From positions 79,194-143,193 of the forward strand of contig SSFR01000004.1 of the NCBI GenBank assembly GCA_008015505.1: a DNA stretch of 64,000 nucleotides, in the 5' to 3' direction. The position numbers and the translations under genes were made by a program. The stretch is from Pedobacter sp. GTDB lineage: Bacteria; Bacteroidota; Bacteroidia; Sphingobacteriales; Sphingobacteriaceae. The notes under the pieces are model-generated. The model had not been told where the DNA came from. It saw only the letters and a program-made list of their open reading frames with translations, and did no database searches. Below are positions 19,169-30,800 of the stretch, piece by piece. How positions within the stretch are numbered: position 1 is the first letter of the stretch; every line of letters starts with the position of its first letter.

Positions 19169-20647
19169 TCAAACAATAAATGGCGGAGGTAATGGTGCTT
19201 GTCTTTTGGGTCCAACTCGCGGAGGGGGTAATGGAGCCTGTCTTTTTTTCTTAACAGGAGGAATTCCACCGAGCACCATTGGTATAAGCGGCGCTTGCAG
19301 CCCAGCCGGAATATGCTGATCCAAAATTGAAGTACCAGTTGGTATAGGTGGTGGTACTCGTGGAACACCAACAATGGGTGCCTGCAAACCTGCCGGCATT
19401 GGCTCATTAAATATGTCATCCAAAGTCTTTCCTGCTGGTACAGATTGAAGAGGCGGAGAAAAGTCAGTATCGCCAATCTCCCCGACTAAGCCAAGGGCAA
19501 CGCCAGAAATAGGCACGGGATCGACAAGCGGCACCCCATAAGATTCCTCGCTCTTAAATTCAATAAAATGGGGACTCTTGGTTAAAAGTCGCGCTAAACG
19601 TGCTGGTATAGCCTTTGTATCCCGAATAGGCAGTACATTAGCAATATCTAATGGAAACCTTATAGGATTCATTTCATGAAGAACAACCGTAGAAAGCTGT
19701 ATAACCCATGCCACAAATTGCGTACATAGAAACCGCTTGGTACTTGCATAATTTTCCACCTTAAACGTTTCTACCTGTTCATGATGCCATGCTCTGAGAT
19801 AATCCATATCATTGGGATCTAGTGCATAGATATCAATCCCTTTAGCTGCAAGATCATTAAACATATCTATTTCAAGCTGCCTTGCATATTGATCAAGTAC
19901 TGCATAATCAACACCGATCATATCATTATATTCCTTGCGTAACTGCTCACAATCTTTGATTTGCCTAGCTTTTCTAGAGAAACGAAAAATAGCCCTATCT
20001 CCCTTACAAGCACGTGCCTCCTTCAGAAAGTCAGTAATACCCTTAATACCTTTTTTCAAATCTTCCTTAGAGGGCATGACAATACCAGCAAAAGGAATAT
20101 AGCGATTATCACATAGATCGACTGCTAGCTCAACCATCTTACTAGCCAACTCTCTATTCCGCGGACGGAAAATACGATACTCTCGCTTTGCATTAAAGAT
20201 ATCATCAATATAGTGTTTATGTAACGGGGTCTCATTAGTTACATCCTCGGCATCAGGTGCTCCTGCATGAATCAGCTCAGTATTAGATACAATTAATCCA
20301 CCATGTGTAAAATTCGAAAACTTAAAATTACCGGTTAAAAGCTGAGGTAACTTATGAGGGTTATGCTTCCTGCTACTATTGTACTGAATAAAAATATCAC
20401 CAGGTGCTAATGAAACACGATTAATCTTACCTGCATAAAAATGGACAGGGGCATCTGCGCCTAATCTCCTCATAGCATCTTCCACCCCCGCTTTACCAAA
20501 CGCTCCTTGGTACCGAACCATAAATTTATCCCACTTCCTACTAAAACTCTCTTTTTTAGGCTTGGGAGCGATGGGCTGTGAGGCCACCTGATACAAACCT
20601 GGATAGCGTTTCATTAGATCGGAATGACTTTCCCCTATAACTCTCAT
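19169..20647 (-). CDS. Predicted permuted papain-fold cysteine peptidase with proline-rich tail
   Basis: I do not recognise this 492-aa protein as a whole. Residues 83-127 read GDIFIQYN ... FTHGGLIVSN ... LIHAG, and residues 305-314 read RFLCTQFVAW. The order Asp/His first, Cys later is that of the circularly permuted NlpC/P60 (YiiX-like) fold, with H115 and C308 as the likely catalytic pair. There is no signal peptide or membrane helix. After about residue 400 the protein becomes a low-complexity tail with two PAGLQAP units (418 and 447) and two RQAPLPPP units (469 and 482). Each RQAPLPPP unit fits the class I SH3-ligand pattern RxxPxxP. The tail suggests contact with host proteins, which is inference. 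Confidence 0.6.
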   Translation of the reverse strand: MRVIGESHSDLMKRYPGLYQVASQPIAPKPKKESFSRKWDKFMVRYQGAFGKAGVEDAMRRLGADAPVHFYAGKINRVSLAPGDIFIQYNSSRKHNPHKLPQLLTGNFKFSNFTHGGLIVSNTELIHAGAPDAEDVTNETPLHKHYIDDIFNAKREYRIFRPRNRELASKMVELAVDLCDNRYIPFAGIVMPSKEDLKKGIKGITDFLKEARACKGDRAIFRFSRKARQIKDCEQLRKEYNDMIGVDYAVLDQYARQLEIDMFNDLAAKGIDIYALDPNDMDYLRAWHHEQVETFKVENYASTKRFLCTQFVAWVIQLSTVVLHEMNPIRFPLDIANVLPIRDTKAIPARLARLLTKSPHFIEFKSEESYGVPLVDPVPISGVALGLVGEIGDTDFSPPLQSVPAGKTLDDIFNEPMPAGLQAPIVGVPRVPPPIPTGTSILDQHIPAGLQAPLIPMVLGGIPPVKKKRQAPLPPPRVGPKRQAPLPPPFIV

Positions 20648-20854
20648 AATTCGTTCTCTTTTTAGACATACAGTATCTCAAATAAATAGTCTAACAAACC
20701 ATCACAATAGTATATTGTATTATTAAAGTATAATTAAAAATAAATAATTTATTTCAATAAACAGGCTCTCTTGTTCAATAAATATGACAAAAACTTCAAA
20801 TGCATATCAACCCAAATCCCTAACTTGCAACTCGTTAAACAGTTCTAAAATTCT

Positions 20855-22036
20855 ATGAAAGAGGTATATATATTGGCTGCCATTCGTACACCAATTGGCA
20901 GCTTTGGAGGGTCATTATCTTCGTTGTCGGCCAGCAAGCTGGGTGCTGCTGCTATCAAAGCTGCTGTCAAACAAGCTGGCATCCGAGCTGATGAAGTACA
21001 AGAGGTCTTTATGGGAAACGTCTTATCAGCTAATGTGGGACAAGCACCCGCGACACAAGCTGCTAAATACGCTGACCTCCCCCCCATTCCTGCTACTACA
21101 ATTAATAAAGTATGTGCTTCCGGAACAAAAGCAATTATGTTAGGCGCTCAAAGTATTGCCCTCGGGTTGAATGATATTGTCATTGCTGGGGGAATGGAAA
21201 GTATGAGTAATGTGCCCTACTATTTAGATAAAGCCCGCAGTGGTTACCGATTAGGAGATGGGCAACTTATTGATGGCTTGGTAAAAGATGGATTATGGGA
21301 CGTATACCACAATTATCACATGGGCTCTGCTGCAGAACTTTGTGCAGCAGAATATCACATTAGCCGGCAAGAACAAGATGCTTATGCAACTGAATCATAT
21401 AAACGTGCTCAAGCCGCACAAACTGCGGGTAAGTTTAAGCATGAAATCATACCTGTAGAAATTACGGATCGAAAAGGAGTCACAACCTTTATCTCCGATG
21501 ACCAAGAGGTTCACTCTGTTTCCTTTGAAAAAATGGCATCTCTAAAGCCTGTTTTTAAAAAAGATGGAACGGTTACGGCTGCCAATGCATCGACCCTCAA
21601 TGATGGAGCTGCAGCACTAGTCTTAATTAGCAAAGACAAAGCAAAAGAACTTGGGCTAAACCCAATTGCTAGAATCGTTGCCTATGCAGATGCACAACAA
21701 GCACCTGAGTGGTTTACCACGGCTCCTGCCAAAGCCATCCCCCTTGCTTTGCAAAGAGCAAACTTGACAATCGACCATGTAGACTATTTTGAAATCAACG
21801 AGGCATTTTCTGTTGTTTCATTAGCCAATAACAAACTACTCCACCTGGCCCCTGCAAAAGTCAATGTTTATGGTGGGGCTGTCTCTCTAGGGCATCCACT
21901 AGGAGCATCTGGCGCACGCATTGTGGTTACCCTATTAAATGTATTACAACAAAATTCAGGCAAGATTGGTGTTGCAGGAATCTGTAATGGAGGTGGGGGA
22001 GCAAGTGCCTTAGTTATCGAAAACATGATCCTATGA
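20855..22036 (+). CDS. atoB: Acetyl-CoA acetyltransferase (thiolase)
   Basis: Thiolase condenses two acetyl-CoA to acetoacetyl-CoA or runs the reverse reaction. The 393-aa product has the nucleophilic cysteine in [11 protein letters not shown] (C87), the NEAFSVV motif, H347 in [13 protein letters not shown] and the second cysteine C377 in ICNGGGGAS. It may serve the supply of isoprenoid or fatty-acid precursors, or degradation. The stop overlaps the next ATG by 4 bases. Confidence 0.93.
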   Translation: MKEVYILAAIRTPIGSFGGSLSSLSASKLGAAAIKAAVKQAGIRADEVQEVFMGNVLSANVGQAPATQAAKYADLPPIPATTINKVCASGTKAIMLGAQSIALGLNDIVIAGGMESMSNVPYYLDKARSGYRLGDGQLIDGLVKDGLWDVYHNYHMGSAAELCAAEYHISRQEQDAYATESYKRAQAAQTAGKFKHEIIPVEITDRKGVTTFISDDQEVHSVSFEKMASLKPVFKKDGTVTAANASTLNDGAAALVLISKDKAKELGLNPIARIVAYADAQQAPEWFTTAPAKAIPLALQRANLTIDHVDYFEINEAFSVVSLANNKLLHLAPAKVNVYGGAVSLGHPLGASGARIVVTLLNVLQQNSGKIGVAGICNGGGGASALVIENMIL

Positions 22037-22956
22037 ATCGATTGATCATCATCCTATCCCTAGGCTTAATTAGCTACATTACTGTATTCACGCCCGCATC
22101 GGCACAACCACATCCGACACTAAAAGATGGCACTCAATCATTAAAAATTTGGCAAGACAGTTTAAAAAAACTAAGTGAACGGGTTGCTCATGGTGAAATT
22201 GGACCTGAAAGATATAATGCGAACTACACCTTGATCAAAACTTTGGTTAGTGCACTAAAAAGTCCGCATTCATTCCAGTACGGCTTCGATTCACTAAAGT
22301 CCATATCAATCACCCAATCAGCTGATGGTCGTTTTCGGCTATTCACTTGGCATGTACTCAATGATGATGGTAGTTATCGATATTATGGTACTATTCAGAT
22401 GAATAGCACTGACGATAAATTGAAGCTATATCCATTGATAGATTATACACCCAATTTAAAACATCCTACCGATACCATCACGACAAATGATCAATGGTAC
22501 GGTGCACAATACTATAAGATTATTCCAGTAACTACTGATACATCAACACCCTACTATATCCTCTTGGGCTGGAAGGGAAATACGATCAAAACCACCAAAA
22601 AAATTATCGATATTCTGTATTTCAAAGACAATAAAGCTTACTTCGGCATGCCTATATTCAGTGGAGGAAATTATGCGAACAAAAAACGGATCATCTTTGA
22701 GTATACAAGTAGTTCGACAATGATGCTCAACTATTTACCTGAACAAGAATTAATTGTATTCGATCATTTAGCTCCCAAGGATGAAAAATTAGTAGAAAAA
22801 CCTGAGTTTTATGGCCCAGACATGTCTTACGATGGCTTTAAACTAGCACATGGTCAGTGCAAGTTTATCCAAGACATCCCACTAAAAAACCCTCCATCAG
22901 ATCAAGATGATCAATTCATCGCCCCCAAAAAAGTAATAAAAAACAATAGGCGTTAG
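22033..22956 (+). CDS. Exported protein of unknown function
   Basis: The 307-aa protein has a signal peptide ending ASAQ (about residues 1-24), then a soluble region with TLIKTLVSALKSPHSFQYGF and FRLFTWHVLNDDGSYRYYGT. I do not recognise a domain. Its ATG overlaps the thiolase stop (ATGA), so the two are translationally coupled even though their likely places in the cell differ. Confidence 0.75.
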   Translation: MNRLIIILSLGLISYITVFTPASAQPHPTLKDGTQSLKIWQDSLKKLSERVAHGEIGPERYNANYTLIKTLVSALKSPHSFQYGFDSLKSISITQSADGRFRLFTWHVLNDDGSYRYYGTIQMNSTDDKLKLYPLIDYTPNLKHPTDTITTNDQWYGAQYYKIIPVTTDTSTPYYILLGWKGNTIKTTKKIIDILYFKDNKAYFGMPIFSGGNYANKKRIIFEYTSSSTMMLNYLPEQELIVFDHLAPKDEKLVEKPEFYGPDMSYDGFKLAHGQCKFIQDIPLKNPPSDQDDQFIAPKKVIKNNRR

Positions 22957-22986
22957 CTCATACCTACACCTATGAGGCCACTCACA

Positions 22987-23016
22987 TTGGCTAACCGTTC
23001 TAAACCTTTACCTTTG
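22987..23016 (+). promoter_or_regulatory. Promoter of hscA
   Basis: TTG (22987-22989) is followed after 19 bases by TACCTTTG (23009-23016), matching the Bacteroidota promoter consensus. It lies 22 bases before the hscA ATG, so the leader would be short. Confidence 0.6.
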
Positions 23017-23038
23017 AACTTTGTAGAGAAAACGTGTT

Positions 23039-24895
23039 ATGGCTAAAGTTTCTATTAATATTGCAACAGGTTCAATCCAGAAAGAGGATTTAGTGGTAGG
23101 TATTGATCTGGGTACCACAAATAGTTTGATCGCTTTCATTAATCCAGATGGACACCCACAAGTGATCAATGATACGGGAAAGGGTGTACTTGTTCCCTCA
23201 GTAGTTCATTTTAATGCCGATGGTAGCCTAACGGTAGGCAATGAGGCTAAAACATTTTTGGTTACAGATCCAACACATACGATTTTCTCAGTGAAACGTT
23301 TGCTTGGCCGATCATACCAGGATATTAAAGACCATGCTGATTTTTTCTCCTATAAAATTATTGACGACGGAACGGAAGGCTTAGTACGTATCCAAGTAGA
23401 CAATACTTTTTATACCCCAATAGAGCTTTCCAGTCTCCTACTAAAAGAGCTAAAAGAAAGAGCCGAGCATGCTTTAAAGACTAAAATTACACGAGCTGTG
23501 ATTACTGTTCCAGCCTATTTTAACGATAGTCAACGCGGAGCTACACGCGATGCTGGAAAGCTAGCAGGTTTGGATATCTTGCGCATCGTCAACGAACCAA
23601 CCGCGGCTAGTTTAGCCTATGGTATTGGATTAAATTCAGAGGAAACAAAAACCATAGCTGTATATGATCTTGGTGGCGGAACCTTTGATGTGTCGATCCT
23701 TCGAATACAAAATGGCATATTCGAAGTCTTATCAACTGGTGGTGATACTTTTTTAGGTGGTGATGATTTCGATCGCGCCATTGTTAATTACTGGATCGAG
23801 CAAAACAAGCTGAATCATACAGAGGTATTTCTCAATCAAAAACTAGCTCAACAATTACGCCTCAAAGCCGAAGAAGCTAAAAAAGCACTAAGCACACAAA
23901 ATATATTCAATGGCTTGGTAGGCAACATTCCTTGCGCCATCACCAAAACTACTTTTGAAGATTTGATTACCCCAAAAGTCAACCAAACACTCGATCATTG
24001 TAAAAATGCCTTACAAGATGCACAATTGACTGTGAACGATATTGATGAGGTAGTCCTCGTTGGTGGATCAACAAGAACGCCACTAGTTAAGCAAAAAATA
24101 GCTAATTTTTTCGGCAAACCAGGCCAAGATCAGCTCAATCCAGATGAGGTGGTTGCTCTGGGGGCTGCCATACAGGCTGATATCCTAGCAGGAAACCGAA
24201 AAGATATTTTATTGCTGGATGTCACCCCACTTTCGCTGGGCGTAGAGACCATGGGCGGATTGATGGATGTCATTATTCCAAGAAATTCAAAAATACCCAC
24301 CAAAGCAGGCAGACAATACACCACCTCAATCGATGGACAGGCCAACATGAAAATTGCAGTCTACCAAGGAGAGCGTGACTTGGTCCAAGAAAATCGAAAA
24401 CTTGCTGAATTTGACTTAAAAAACATCCCAGCTATGCCCGCTGGTCTGCCCAAAGTAGATATTCACTTTTTATTGAATGCAGATGGCATACTCACAGTAC
24501 AAGCACATGAACTGCGATCAGGCACTAAACAAGAAGTGGAAATAAAGCCAAGCTACGGCTTAACGGATCAAGAAGTAGAAAGAATGCTATTGGAAAGTAT
24601 CCAACATGCTGGAGAAGACATCAATCAGCGCATGCTCATTGAAGCCAGAACAGAGGGAGAACAAATGGTTTATATCACCGAACAATTTCTTAGTAAACAC
24701 CAACATACACTACACAAAGTTGAAATAGAAGGAACAACCCACTTAATCAAATCGCTTAAGGATACTTTAAATTCAGGAAATAAAGATTTAATCTTAAAAA
24801 ACATGAACCAATTAAACGAATTTACCCGCCCTTTTGCAGAGCGGGTAATGGATCAAGCAATCGCCCAAACCATGAAAGGAAAAGCAATCAAATAA
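23039..24895 (+). CDS. hscA: Hsp70-type chaperone for iron-sulfur cluster assembly
   Basis: The 618-aa Hsp70 begins [20 protein letters not shown] and then has the ATPase motifs [27 protein letters not shown] and [17 protein letters not shown]. The substrate-binding domain begins at [14 protein letters not shown]. The N-terminal extension before the first phosphate motif and the absence of an acidic DnaK C-terminus match HscA rather than DnaK. HscA loads Fe-S clusters from IscU with HscB, and neither partner is in the window. It converges on the next gene after 10 bases. Confidence 0.85.
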   Translation: MAKVSINIATGSIQKEDLVVGIDLGTTNSLIAFINPDGHPQVINDTGKGVLVPSVVHFNADGSLTVGNEAKTFLVTDPTHTIFSVKRLLGRSYQDIKDHADFFSYKIIDDGTEGLVRIQVDNTFYTPIELSSLLLKELKERAEHALKTKITRAVITVPAYFNDSQRGATRDAGKLAGLDILRIVNEPTAASLAYGIGLNSEETKTIAVYDLGGGTFDVSILRIQNGIFEVLSTGGDTFLGGDDFDRAIVNYWIEQNKLNHTEVFLNQKLAQQLRLKAEEAKKALSTQNIFNGLVGNIPCAITKTTFEDLITPKVNQTLDHCKNALQDAQLTVNDIDEVVLVGGSTRTPLVKQKIANFFGKPGQDQLNPDEVVALGAAIQADILAGNRKDILLLDVTPLSLGVETMGGLMDVIIPRNSKIPTKAGRQYTTSIDGQANMKIAVYQGERDLVQENRKLAEFDLKNIPAMPAGLPKVDIHFLLNADGILTVQAHELRSGTKQEVEIKPSYGLTDQEVERMLLESIQHAGEDINQRMLIEARTEGEQMVYITEQFLSKHQHTLHKVEIEGTTHLIKSLKDTLNSGNKDLILKNMNQLNEFTRPFAERVMDQAIAQTMKGKAIK

Positions 24896-24905
24896 GTCAG
24901 TGGGT

Positions 24906-25445
24906 TTATTTCTCTAAAAGAACTTTAAGATTATTCAAGTTACTTTGTAAATCACTACCCAACATTTTATTCATATTCATCATAGGCAGCATAATATTCA
25001 TAGGGTAATGCATCTTTCCGTCAACACCCCATTTTACCTTGGTTTGCGTAACAGAAATACTATCAGTAATCATGTATGCCTTATCAGTGCAACTAAATGG
25101 TCTTTTAAAGCGTAACTCGTAATCAATCCTCTCGTTAAACTTTATGGCCTTAATCTCTTGTTCCCCAGCACCCACGTTCTTTACTTTACTATCCCACGCA
25201 GAGATAAACCCCACTGTCCCATCAACACCATTAAATTTCATTTCCGCATTAGGATCCATTTTTGCCCAAACACTATAATTAGCCTGGTTTTTCAAAAATT
25301 TAATATAATTGAAAACAGCCGATGCAGGCTTATTAATAACGACCTCCCTTTCTACATGGTAATCCTTTTTCATAAGGAGCCCTATAATCAATAAAATAAC
25401 CACTACAGCTAAAACTCCTAATAAGATTTTTTTTACGATTTTCAT
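24906..25445 (-). CDS. SRPBCC (START-like) family protein
   Basis: The 179-aa protein has an N-terminal membrane anchor (about residues 5-24) followed by a polyketide-cyclase/START-like domain: REVVINKPASAVFNYIKFLK at its start and KWGVDGKMHYPMN later. The domain forms a hydrophobic pocket, and the ligand is unknown. It is probably anchored with the domain outside the cytoplasm. Confidence 0.75.
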   Translation of the reverse strand: MKIVKKILLGVLAVVVILLIIGLLMKKDYHVEREVVINKPASAVFNYIKFLKNQANYSVWAKMDPNAEMKFNGVDGTVGFISAWDSKVKNVGAGEQEIKAIKFNERIDYELRFKRPFSCTDKAYMITDSISVTQTKVKWGVDGKMHYPMNIMLPMMNMNKMLGSDLQSNLNNLKVLLEK

Positions 25446-25526
25446 CGGTTTAAAATTATTTTGAGTGATTGTTTTTGAGTTTAATTTTACAAGATCAAGA
25501 TTATCAACAAACTAAAGATAGTAACA

Positions 25527-26120
25527 TCAATTTTTTACATACTTAGCAATTTTCTTCTCCCCATTCCATACCACTTCACCTGTCTCGATATTTGTTAATT
25601 GAAGATCAACCTGATAATAGACTACCTTTTTTCTATTTAAAGCATCAACTATAGAATTGATTGATCCTTGAAGAATATAGTCAGCACCATTTTCAAGCCC
25701 AAATTTCTTCATACTTGAAACAGAAGCATTAGTCTGCTGATCTGCCCTTTCAGCCCGAAGCTCTTCTCGCTTTTTACCCCCTTGTACTAAACGTACCTTC
25801 TGTGACTCTGTAAATGTGCGTTCAAGTTCTTTAATAAAAGTTTCAGCCTCAATCCGTTCGTGACTTTTATTTTCCACCAAGCCTACAATAACTACTGGTT
25901 TCTTACCCTCATGATCACTTAAATGATTAGTAAGCCATGGAGCAACTAAGATATCACCCGTCATCTGCTCAGCAACCTGACGTGAGTCTGTATTATTCCA
26001 ATTCCCACTGATATCCACTTGCTGAGAAGGATCAATACGTGTTACTCTTCGTGAGCATGAAACTGCAAGAACGACTACCATTACTATGGCGATAGCCACC
26101 ATTGATTGTTTTGATCTCAT
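25527..26120 (-). CDS. LpoB-like lipoprotein (penicillin-binding protein activator)
   Basis: The 197-aa product has a lipoprotein signal (VVLAVSCSR) and an LpoB-like domain: KPVVIVGLVENKSHERIEAE, an internal FIKELERTF segment, and GADYILQGSINSIVDAL followed by VYYQVDLQLTNIETGEVVW. In E. coli, LpoB activates PBP1B from the outer membrane. Here the same kind of role is inferred from the fold only. Confidence 0.75.
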   Translation of the reverse strand: MRSKQSMVAIAIVMVVVLAVSCSRRVTRIDPSQQVDISGNWNNTDSRQVAEQMTGDILVAPWLTNHLSDHEGKKPVVIVGLVENKSHERIEAETFIKELERTFTESQKVRLVQGGKKREELRAERADQQTNASVSSMKKFGLENGADYILQGSINSIVDALNRKKVVYYQVDLQLTNIETGEVVWNGEKKIAKYVKN

Positions 26121-26178
26121 ATAAAATATTCTAATGATCTATTAAACTTATGAATCAATCTTTTTTATACCAAATTAC

Positions 26179-26601
26179 CTACCAAGAGTATCCCATACCT
26201 ACACCAAAATGGTATCTTCTCCAACGAGGTCCATAGGGATTATAATAAGGATTGTAATAAGGATAACGGTAGTTGGGATAATAATAATTATAACCCCGAT
26301 ATGGATAATAGTCCGGCCAATAATAATCATTATAGTAGCTTCTATTCATTCTTTCTTCATGGCGCCATAATTTACGCTGCTCTCTACGTGCATCTCTAGC
26401 CTCACGCCAGTCGTAAGCCTTATAAGTATGCTGTATGGTAATCCCATGCCAGGAAATCAAGGAATCTATCATCTTTGAGTAACGCTCCAAACTTTCCTTA
26501 TAACGTGGATTTTGATCAAAAACAGTAGAGGGAGTAACTGACTGACTATAAACCGTCACCGACAGGGCCAACAAAATGATTAGATAAAACAACTTCTTCA
26601 T
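26179..26601 (-). CDS. Small exported protein with Tyr-rich C-terminus
   Basis: This 140-aa protein begins with a signal peptide (MKKLFYLIILLALSVTVYSQ). The middle is charged (AYDWREARDARREQRKLWRH). Residues from about 95 on are dominated by Tyr, Pro and Asn, ending FGVGMGYSW, with a terminal aromatic residue as in outer-membrane proteins. The function is unknown. The ATG at 26601 is preferred over an upstream one at 26613. Confidence 0.65.
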   Translation of the reverse strand: MKKLFYLIILLALSVTVYSQSVTPSTVFDQNPRYKESLERYSKMIDSLISWHGITIQHTYKAYDWREARDARREQRKLWRHEERMNRSYYNDYYWPDYYPYRGYNYYYPNYRYPYYNPYYNPYGPRWRRYHFGVGMGYSW

Positions 26602-26652
26602 AAATACACACATTAATAGTCCAACAAATGGAACTTATCTTCCCTTCTATAC

Positions 26653-26660
26653 CAAATTTA
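26653..26660 (-). promoter_or_regulatory. Candidate -7 element for the Tyr-rich protein gene
   Basis: TAAATTTG on the minus strand, 52 bases upstream of the ATG at 26601, fits TAnnTTTG. No -33 match is seen. The rest of the interval 26602-26865 is very AT-rich, and I see nothing else in it. Confidence 0.3.
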
Positions 26661-26865
26661 AGCATTTTAAACTATTTATTTATCTTAAAATAAAATAAAT
26701 TAACAATTAATAATTTTAAACACAATATTACTCACAAAAATTAACACACATCACTTGTCAAATCAAATGACTGCTCATGTACTTTCTGAATTGGAAGAAT
26801 TCCATCCAACAGTATAACTTTATAGGCCAATAGAAACATCATCTTAGCAAAAAATAACAAACCTT

Positions 26866-27828
26866 ATGGAAGACCAATTTAAGCGCTCAAATACAGATCG
26901 ATCATTACTATATATTGGTATTGGGCTAGGCATGATCATCTTAATTTTGGGGTATCTTACTTTCTTTGTTGACGAACCCAGCAAAGTATTCTCTAATCAA
27001 CCATCTTCTTTATCTTCAACTACCGAGGCCAATAGCACATTACTTAATTCCAACTCGGGCGAGAGTGAACAAGCCATAAAAAACTCGTTAACAAAATTCA
27101 TCGATACTTTTTATTATGACCAAAATAAAGGATACTTCGACCCACCAAGCTATTTTGCCAATCCAACGCAGACCTATTATAACTATCATAATTTAACCTT
27201 CGATCGTCTCCAAGAAATACACAATAGACGATTAGCGGACATGCATCACCTCCAGCAAAACTGGATCGTTTCATCCCTAGAATTCAAGCAAAATGGATCT
27301 TCAATAACAGCTACGTACATGCTGAGACAGAGCTATTATAAACCATCACAAGGCAAACAAGAAGTCAGCGATTCTAAAATAGAAATGATCGTTCAAGATG
27401 GAAAAATCATTTCTTTAAGAGAACTCGAAACAAAAAACATCTCTTCTATAAATACCACAGAACCCTACAATTCAATGACAACAGTCGTTTCATCCGAAAA
27501 TAAATTGTACGATCTCAATACCGTCAGTACCCCTCCAGAATTCCCAGGCGGACAGCAGGCCTGGGTACAATATCTCAACACAAATTTGAAATACCCAATC
27601 GAAGCACAAGAAAATAGTATTCAAGGCAAAGTATATGTTGGATTCGTCGTTGAAAAAGATGGAAGCTTAAGCGATATTTCAATTATCAATGGAATTGATA
27701 GTGGGTGTAATGAAGAGGCCATACGTGTATTACAACATTCCCCTCGCTGGATACCTGGAACATTTAAAGGTAGCCCGGTAAGAACAACCTTTACTCTGAC
27801 TATCTCATTCCAGCTAACAAATCGATAG
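26866..27828 (+). CDS. Membrane-anchored protein with C-terminal TonB domain
   Basis: The 320-aa product has one transmembrane helix (about residues 13-34), a middle domain of about 130 residues, and a TonB C-terminal domain from about 225. That domain has PPEFPGGQQAWVQYLNTNL, VYVGFVVEKDGSLSDISI and GCNEEAIRVLQHSPRWIPG. It lacks the long Pro-rich linker of classical TonB, and no exbB/exbD genes are nearby. It may energise an outer-membrane receptor or be one of the many TonB-like proteins of Bacteroidota. Confidence 0.8.
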   Translation: MEDQFKRSNTDRSLLYIGIGLGMIILILGYLTFFVDEPSKVFSNQPSSLSSTTEANSTLLNSNSGESEQAIKNSLTKFIDTFYYDQNKGYFDPPSYFANPTQTYYNYHNLTFDRLQEIHNRRLADMHHLQQNWIVSSLEFKQNGSSITATYMLRQSYYKPSQGKQEVSDSKIEMIVQDGKIISLRELETKNISSINTTEPYNSMTTVVSSENKLYDLNTVSTPPEFPGGQQAWVQYLNTNLKYPIEAQENSIQGKVYVGFVVEKDGSLSDISIINGIDSGCNEEAIRVLQHSPRWIPGTFKGSPVRTTFTLTISFQLTNR

Positions 27829-27836
27829 CTATTATT

Positions 27837-30800
27837 TCACTTTGAACCAGTGTGATACTCTTTATCACTACATGCAATTTTCTGCAAGATCAAGATAGCT
27901 TCTTCCACCGAGTTTACATGATCAATCGATAACCGAAGCGTATTTTTAACTTCTTTTAGATTACACAGCTTAGGATGTGCTTGTACAAACTGGAGTACCC
28001 CAACAAATTGCTCCGTTTCAAAATAGGGCGATTGCTTATTCGTAGTGAAAAAACCACGAAGTACCGATCGCTTAAATGATATCTTTTCGAATCCAATTTG
28101 TTTACCCAACCTTTGCAAACGACATGTATTTAATAATACTCGCACCGATTCCGGCATAGGGCCAAATCGATCTGTCAATTGTTTTTCAAATAACTCTAGC
28201 TGAATTTCATCCTCTAGTTTAGCAATCTCGGTATACAAATTATATCGCTCAGTGATATTACTTACATACTCATCCGGAATTAAAACTTCTAGATCGGTAT
28301 CTATTTGTGTGAAAGAAATAAACGGACGTGGTTTTTCATCCTTAAAGAGTTCTTTAAACTCCTCTTCCTTGAGTTCATGGATAGCTTCTTCTAATATCTT
28401 ATGATACATTTCATGCCCAATTTCAGCAATGAAGCCACTCTGCTCAGCTCCCAATAAGTTTCCGCTGCCTCTTATATCTAAGTCACGCATGGCCACATTG
28501 AAGCCACTACCCAAGTCAGAAAATTCCTCAATGGTACTCAAACGCTTTCTGGCTTCAGGTGTTAACGTCGATAGTGGCGGACTCAGTAAATAACAAAAAG
28601 CTTTTTTATTAGACCTACCTACACGACCCCGCATTTGATGCAAATCACTCAGACCAAACAGATGTGCATGATTGATAATAATCGTATTGGCATTGGGAAT
28701 ATCTAACCCCGCTTCAATGATAGTGGTTGCTACCAACACATCATAATGACCATCTACAAATTGGAGCATCACATCTTCTAAAGCATCCCCATCCAATTGC
28801 CCATGCGCAATGCCTACGCGCGCTTTAGGAACTAGATTCCGAATCACCCCCCCCAACTGCAACAAATCCTGCACCCGATTGTGAATAAAGAAAATTTGTC
28901 CATCCCGACCCATTTCAAATTCGATCGCCTCCTTGATCAGCTTTTCATTGAAAACATGAAGCTCGGTTACTACCGGTTGACGATTGGGCGGTGGCGTACT
29001 GATAATACTTAGATCTCGAGCACCCATCAAAGAAAAATGAAGTGTTCGTGGAATAGGCGTTGCTGTTAAGGTAAGCGTATCTACATTGACCCGAATTTGC
29101 TTCAGCTTCTCTTTGACCCCCACGCCAAATTTTTGCTCTTCATCGATAATCAGCAAACCCAAATCTTTGAATTTTACATCCTTACTGACTATACGATGCG
29201 TCCCGATGATGATGTCAATTTTACCCTCACTCAAGCGTTGCAAGGTTTCTTTAATCTGCTTAGTCGATTTAAATCGATTGATGTAATCGATGTTACAGGG
29301 AAACTCCACTAGCCTTGACGAAAATGTTTTGAAATGCTGTAAAGCCAAAATGGTCGTGGGCACCAGAACTGCTACCTGCTTGCTATCAGCAACTGCTTTA
29401 AATGCCGCCCTAATGGCAATCTCTGTTTTTCCAAAACCCACATCACCACAAATCAAACGATCCATGGGATGGGGTGCTTCCATATCTTTCTTAATATCAG
29501 CAGTTGCTTTTACTTGATCTGGTGTGTCCTCATAAATGAACGAGGCTTCTAATTCGGTCTGCAAAAAAGTATCTGGAGTAAATGCATTCCCCGTCTGAGA
29601 TTTTCGAAGTGCATAGAGCTTGATCAAGTCCCGCGCAATGTCTTTGACCTTTTTCTTAGTCGTTTTTTTGAGTTTTTCCCAAACATCGCTTCCAAGCTTA
29701 TTCATTTTAGGGGGGCCGCCGTCCTTGCCTGAATATTTAGCAATCCGATTTAGTGAATTGATATTCACATACAGTAGATCATCATCCGCATACACCAAGC
29801 GTATCATCTCCTGTATTTTCCCATTAATTTCGACTTTTTCTAAACCAGCATATTTGCCTATACCATGATCAATATGGGTAACATAGTCTCCTGGTTTTAA
29901 CTCCCGCAAATCTTTCAGGGTAATAGCCCCGGTGCCGACGTATCCTTTCTTCAGTTTGTATTTATAATACCGATCAAAAATTTGATGGTCGGTATAACAT
30001 GCGATTTTTTGCTCATAATCAATAAAGCCCTCGCGCAAAGACAAGTGCACAGGTATGAACTTAGCCGACTGGTCGATGTCTTCAAATATGGAGTAAAGGC
30101 GTTCTACTTGTTTGGCTGAATCTGTAAAAATGAAATTCTGAATATGTTGTTCCTCATTTCGATGCAAGTTATGAGCCAACAGCTTAAAATCTTTATTAAA
30201 CGAAGGTTGCGGTTTGATATCGAATTGCATCGTTTCAGTCGCTGAATAAAAAAACTGCTTTCCAAACTCGACCAAAGTAAAATCCTGAAAGTGATCCGCT
30301 AATAACTTCTCATTAGAGAAACAATGTTTAGGCGCAACCCACTCCGGATTCTGCTTCTTATCCTCAGCAGGTAAGGCATCCCAAAAATCGACAGCTTTTT
30401 TATAACCGGTCTTAACGACCCCTAATAGATCTTCCATCCCTTTAATCCAAACCTGTGTATCACTAGGTATGTATTCAAGCAAGGAAATTTTTTCATCCGA
30501 CAAAAAATCGGATTGCACATTCGGAACGATATGAATAGTCGTTAGCTGTTTAACAGATAGTTGATCTTCAACTCCGAAGGTGCGAATGCTTTCTATTAAA
30601 TCCCCAAAAAATTCGATACGATAGGGCAAATCATTAGAAAAAGAAAAAATATCAACGATTCCTCCGCGAATAGAAAACTGGCCCGGTTCATACACAAAAT
30701 CAACCCGATCAAAATTATATTCCAACAAAAACTCATTGATAAAATCGATACCCAATTTGTTCCCAATAGTGATCTGAAGTGTATTTTTTTCCAGTGTAGT

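Noticed and set aside
22951..22994. GTTAGC...GCTAAC inverted repeat before hscA as a riboswitch or terminator
   Set aside because: The stems are short and asymmetrical, lack a T-run, and overlap the -33 element of the hscA promoter.
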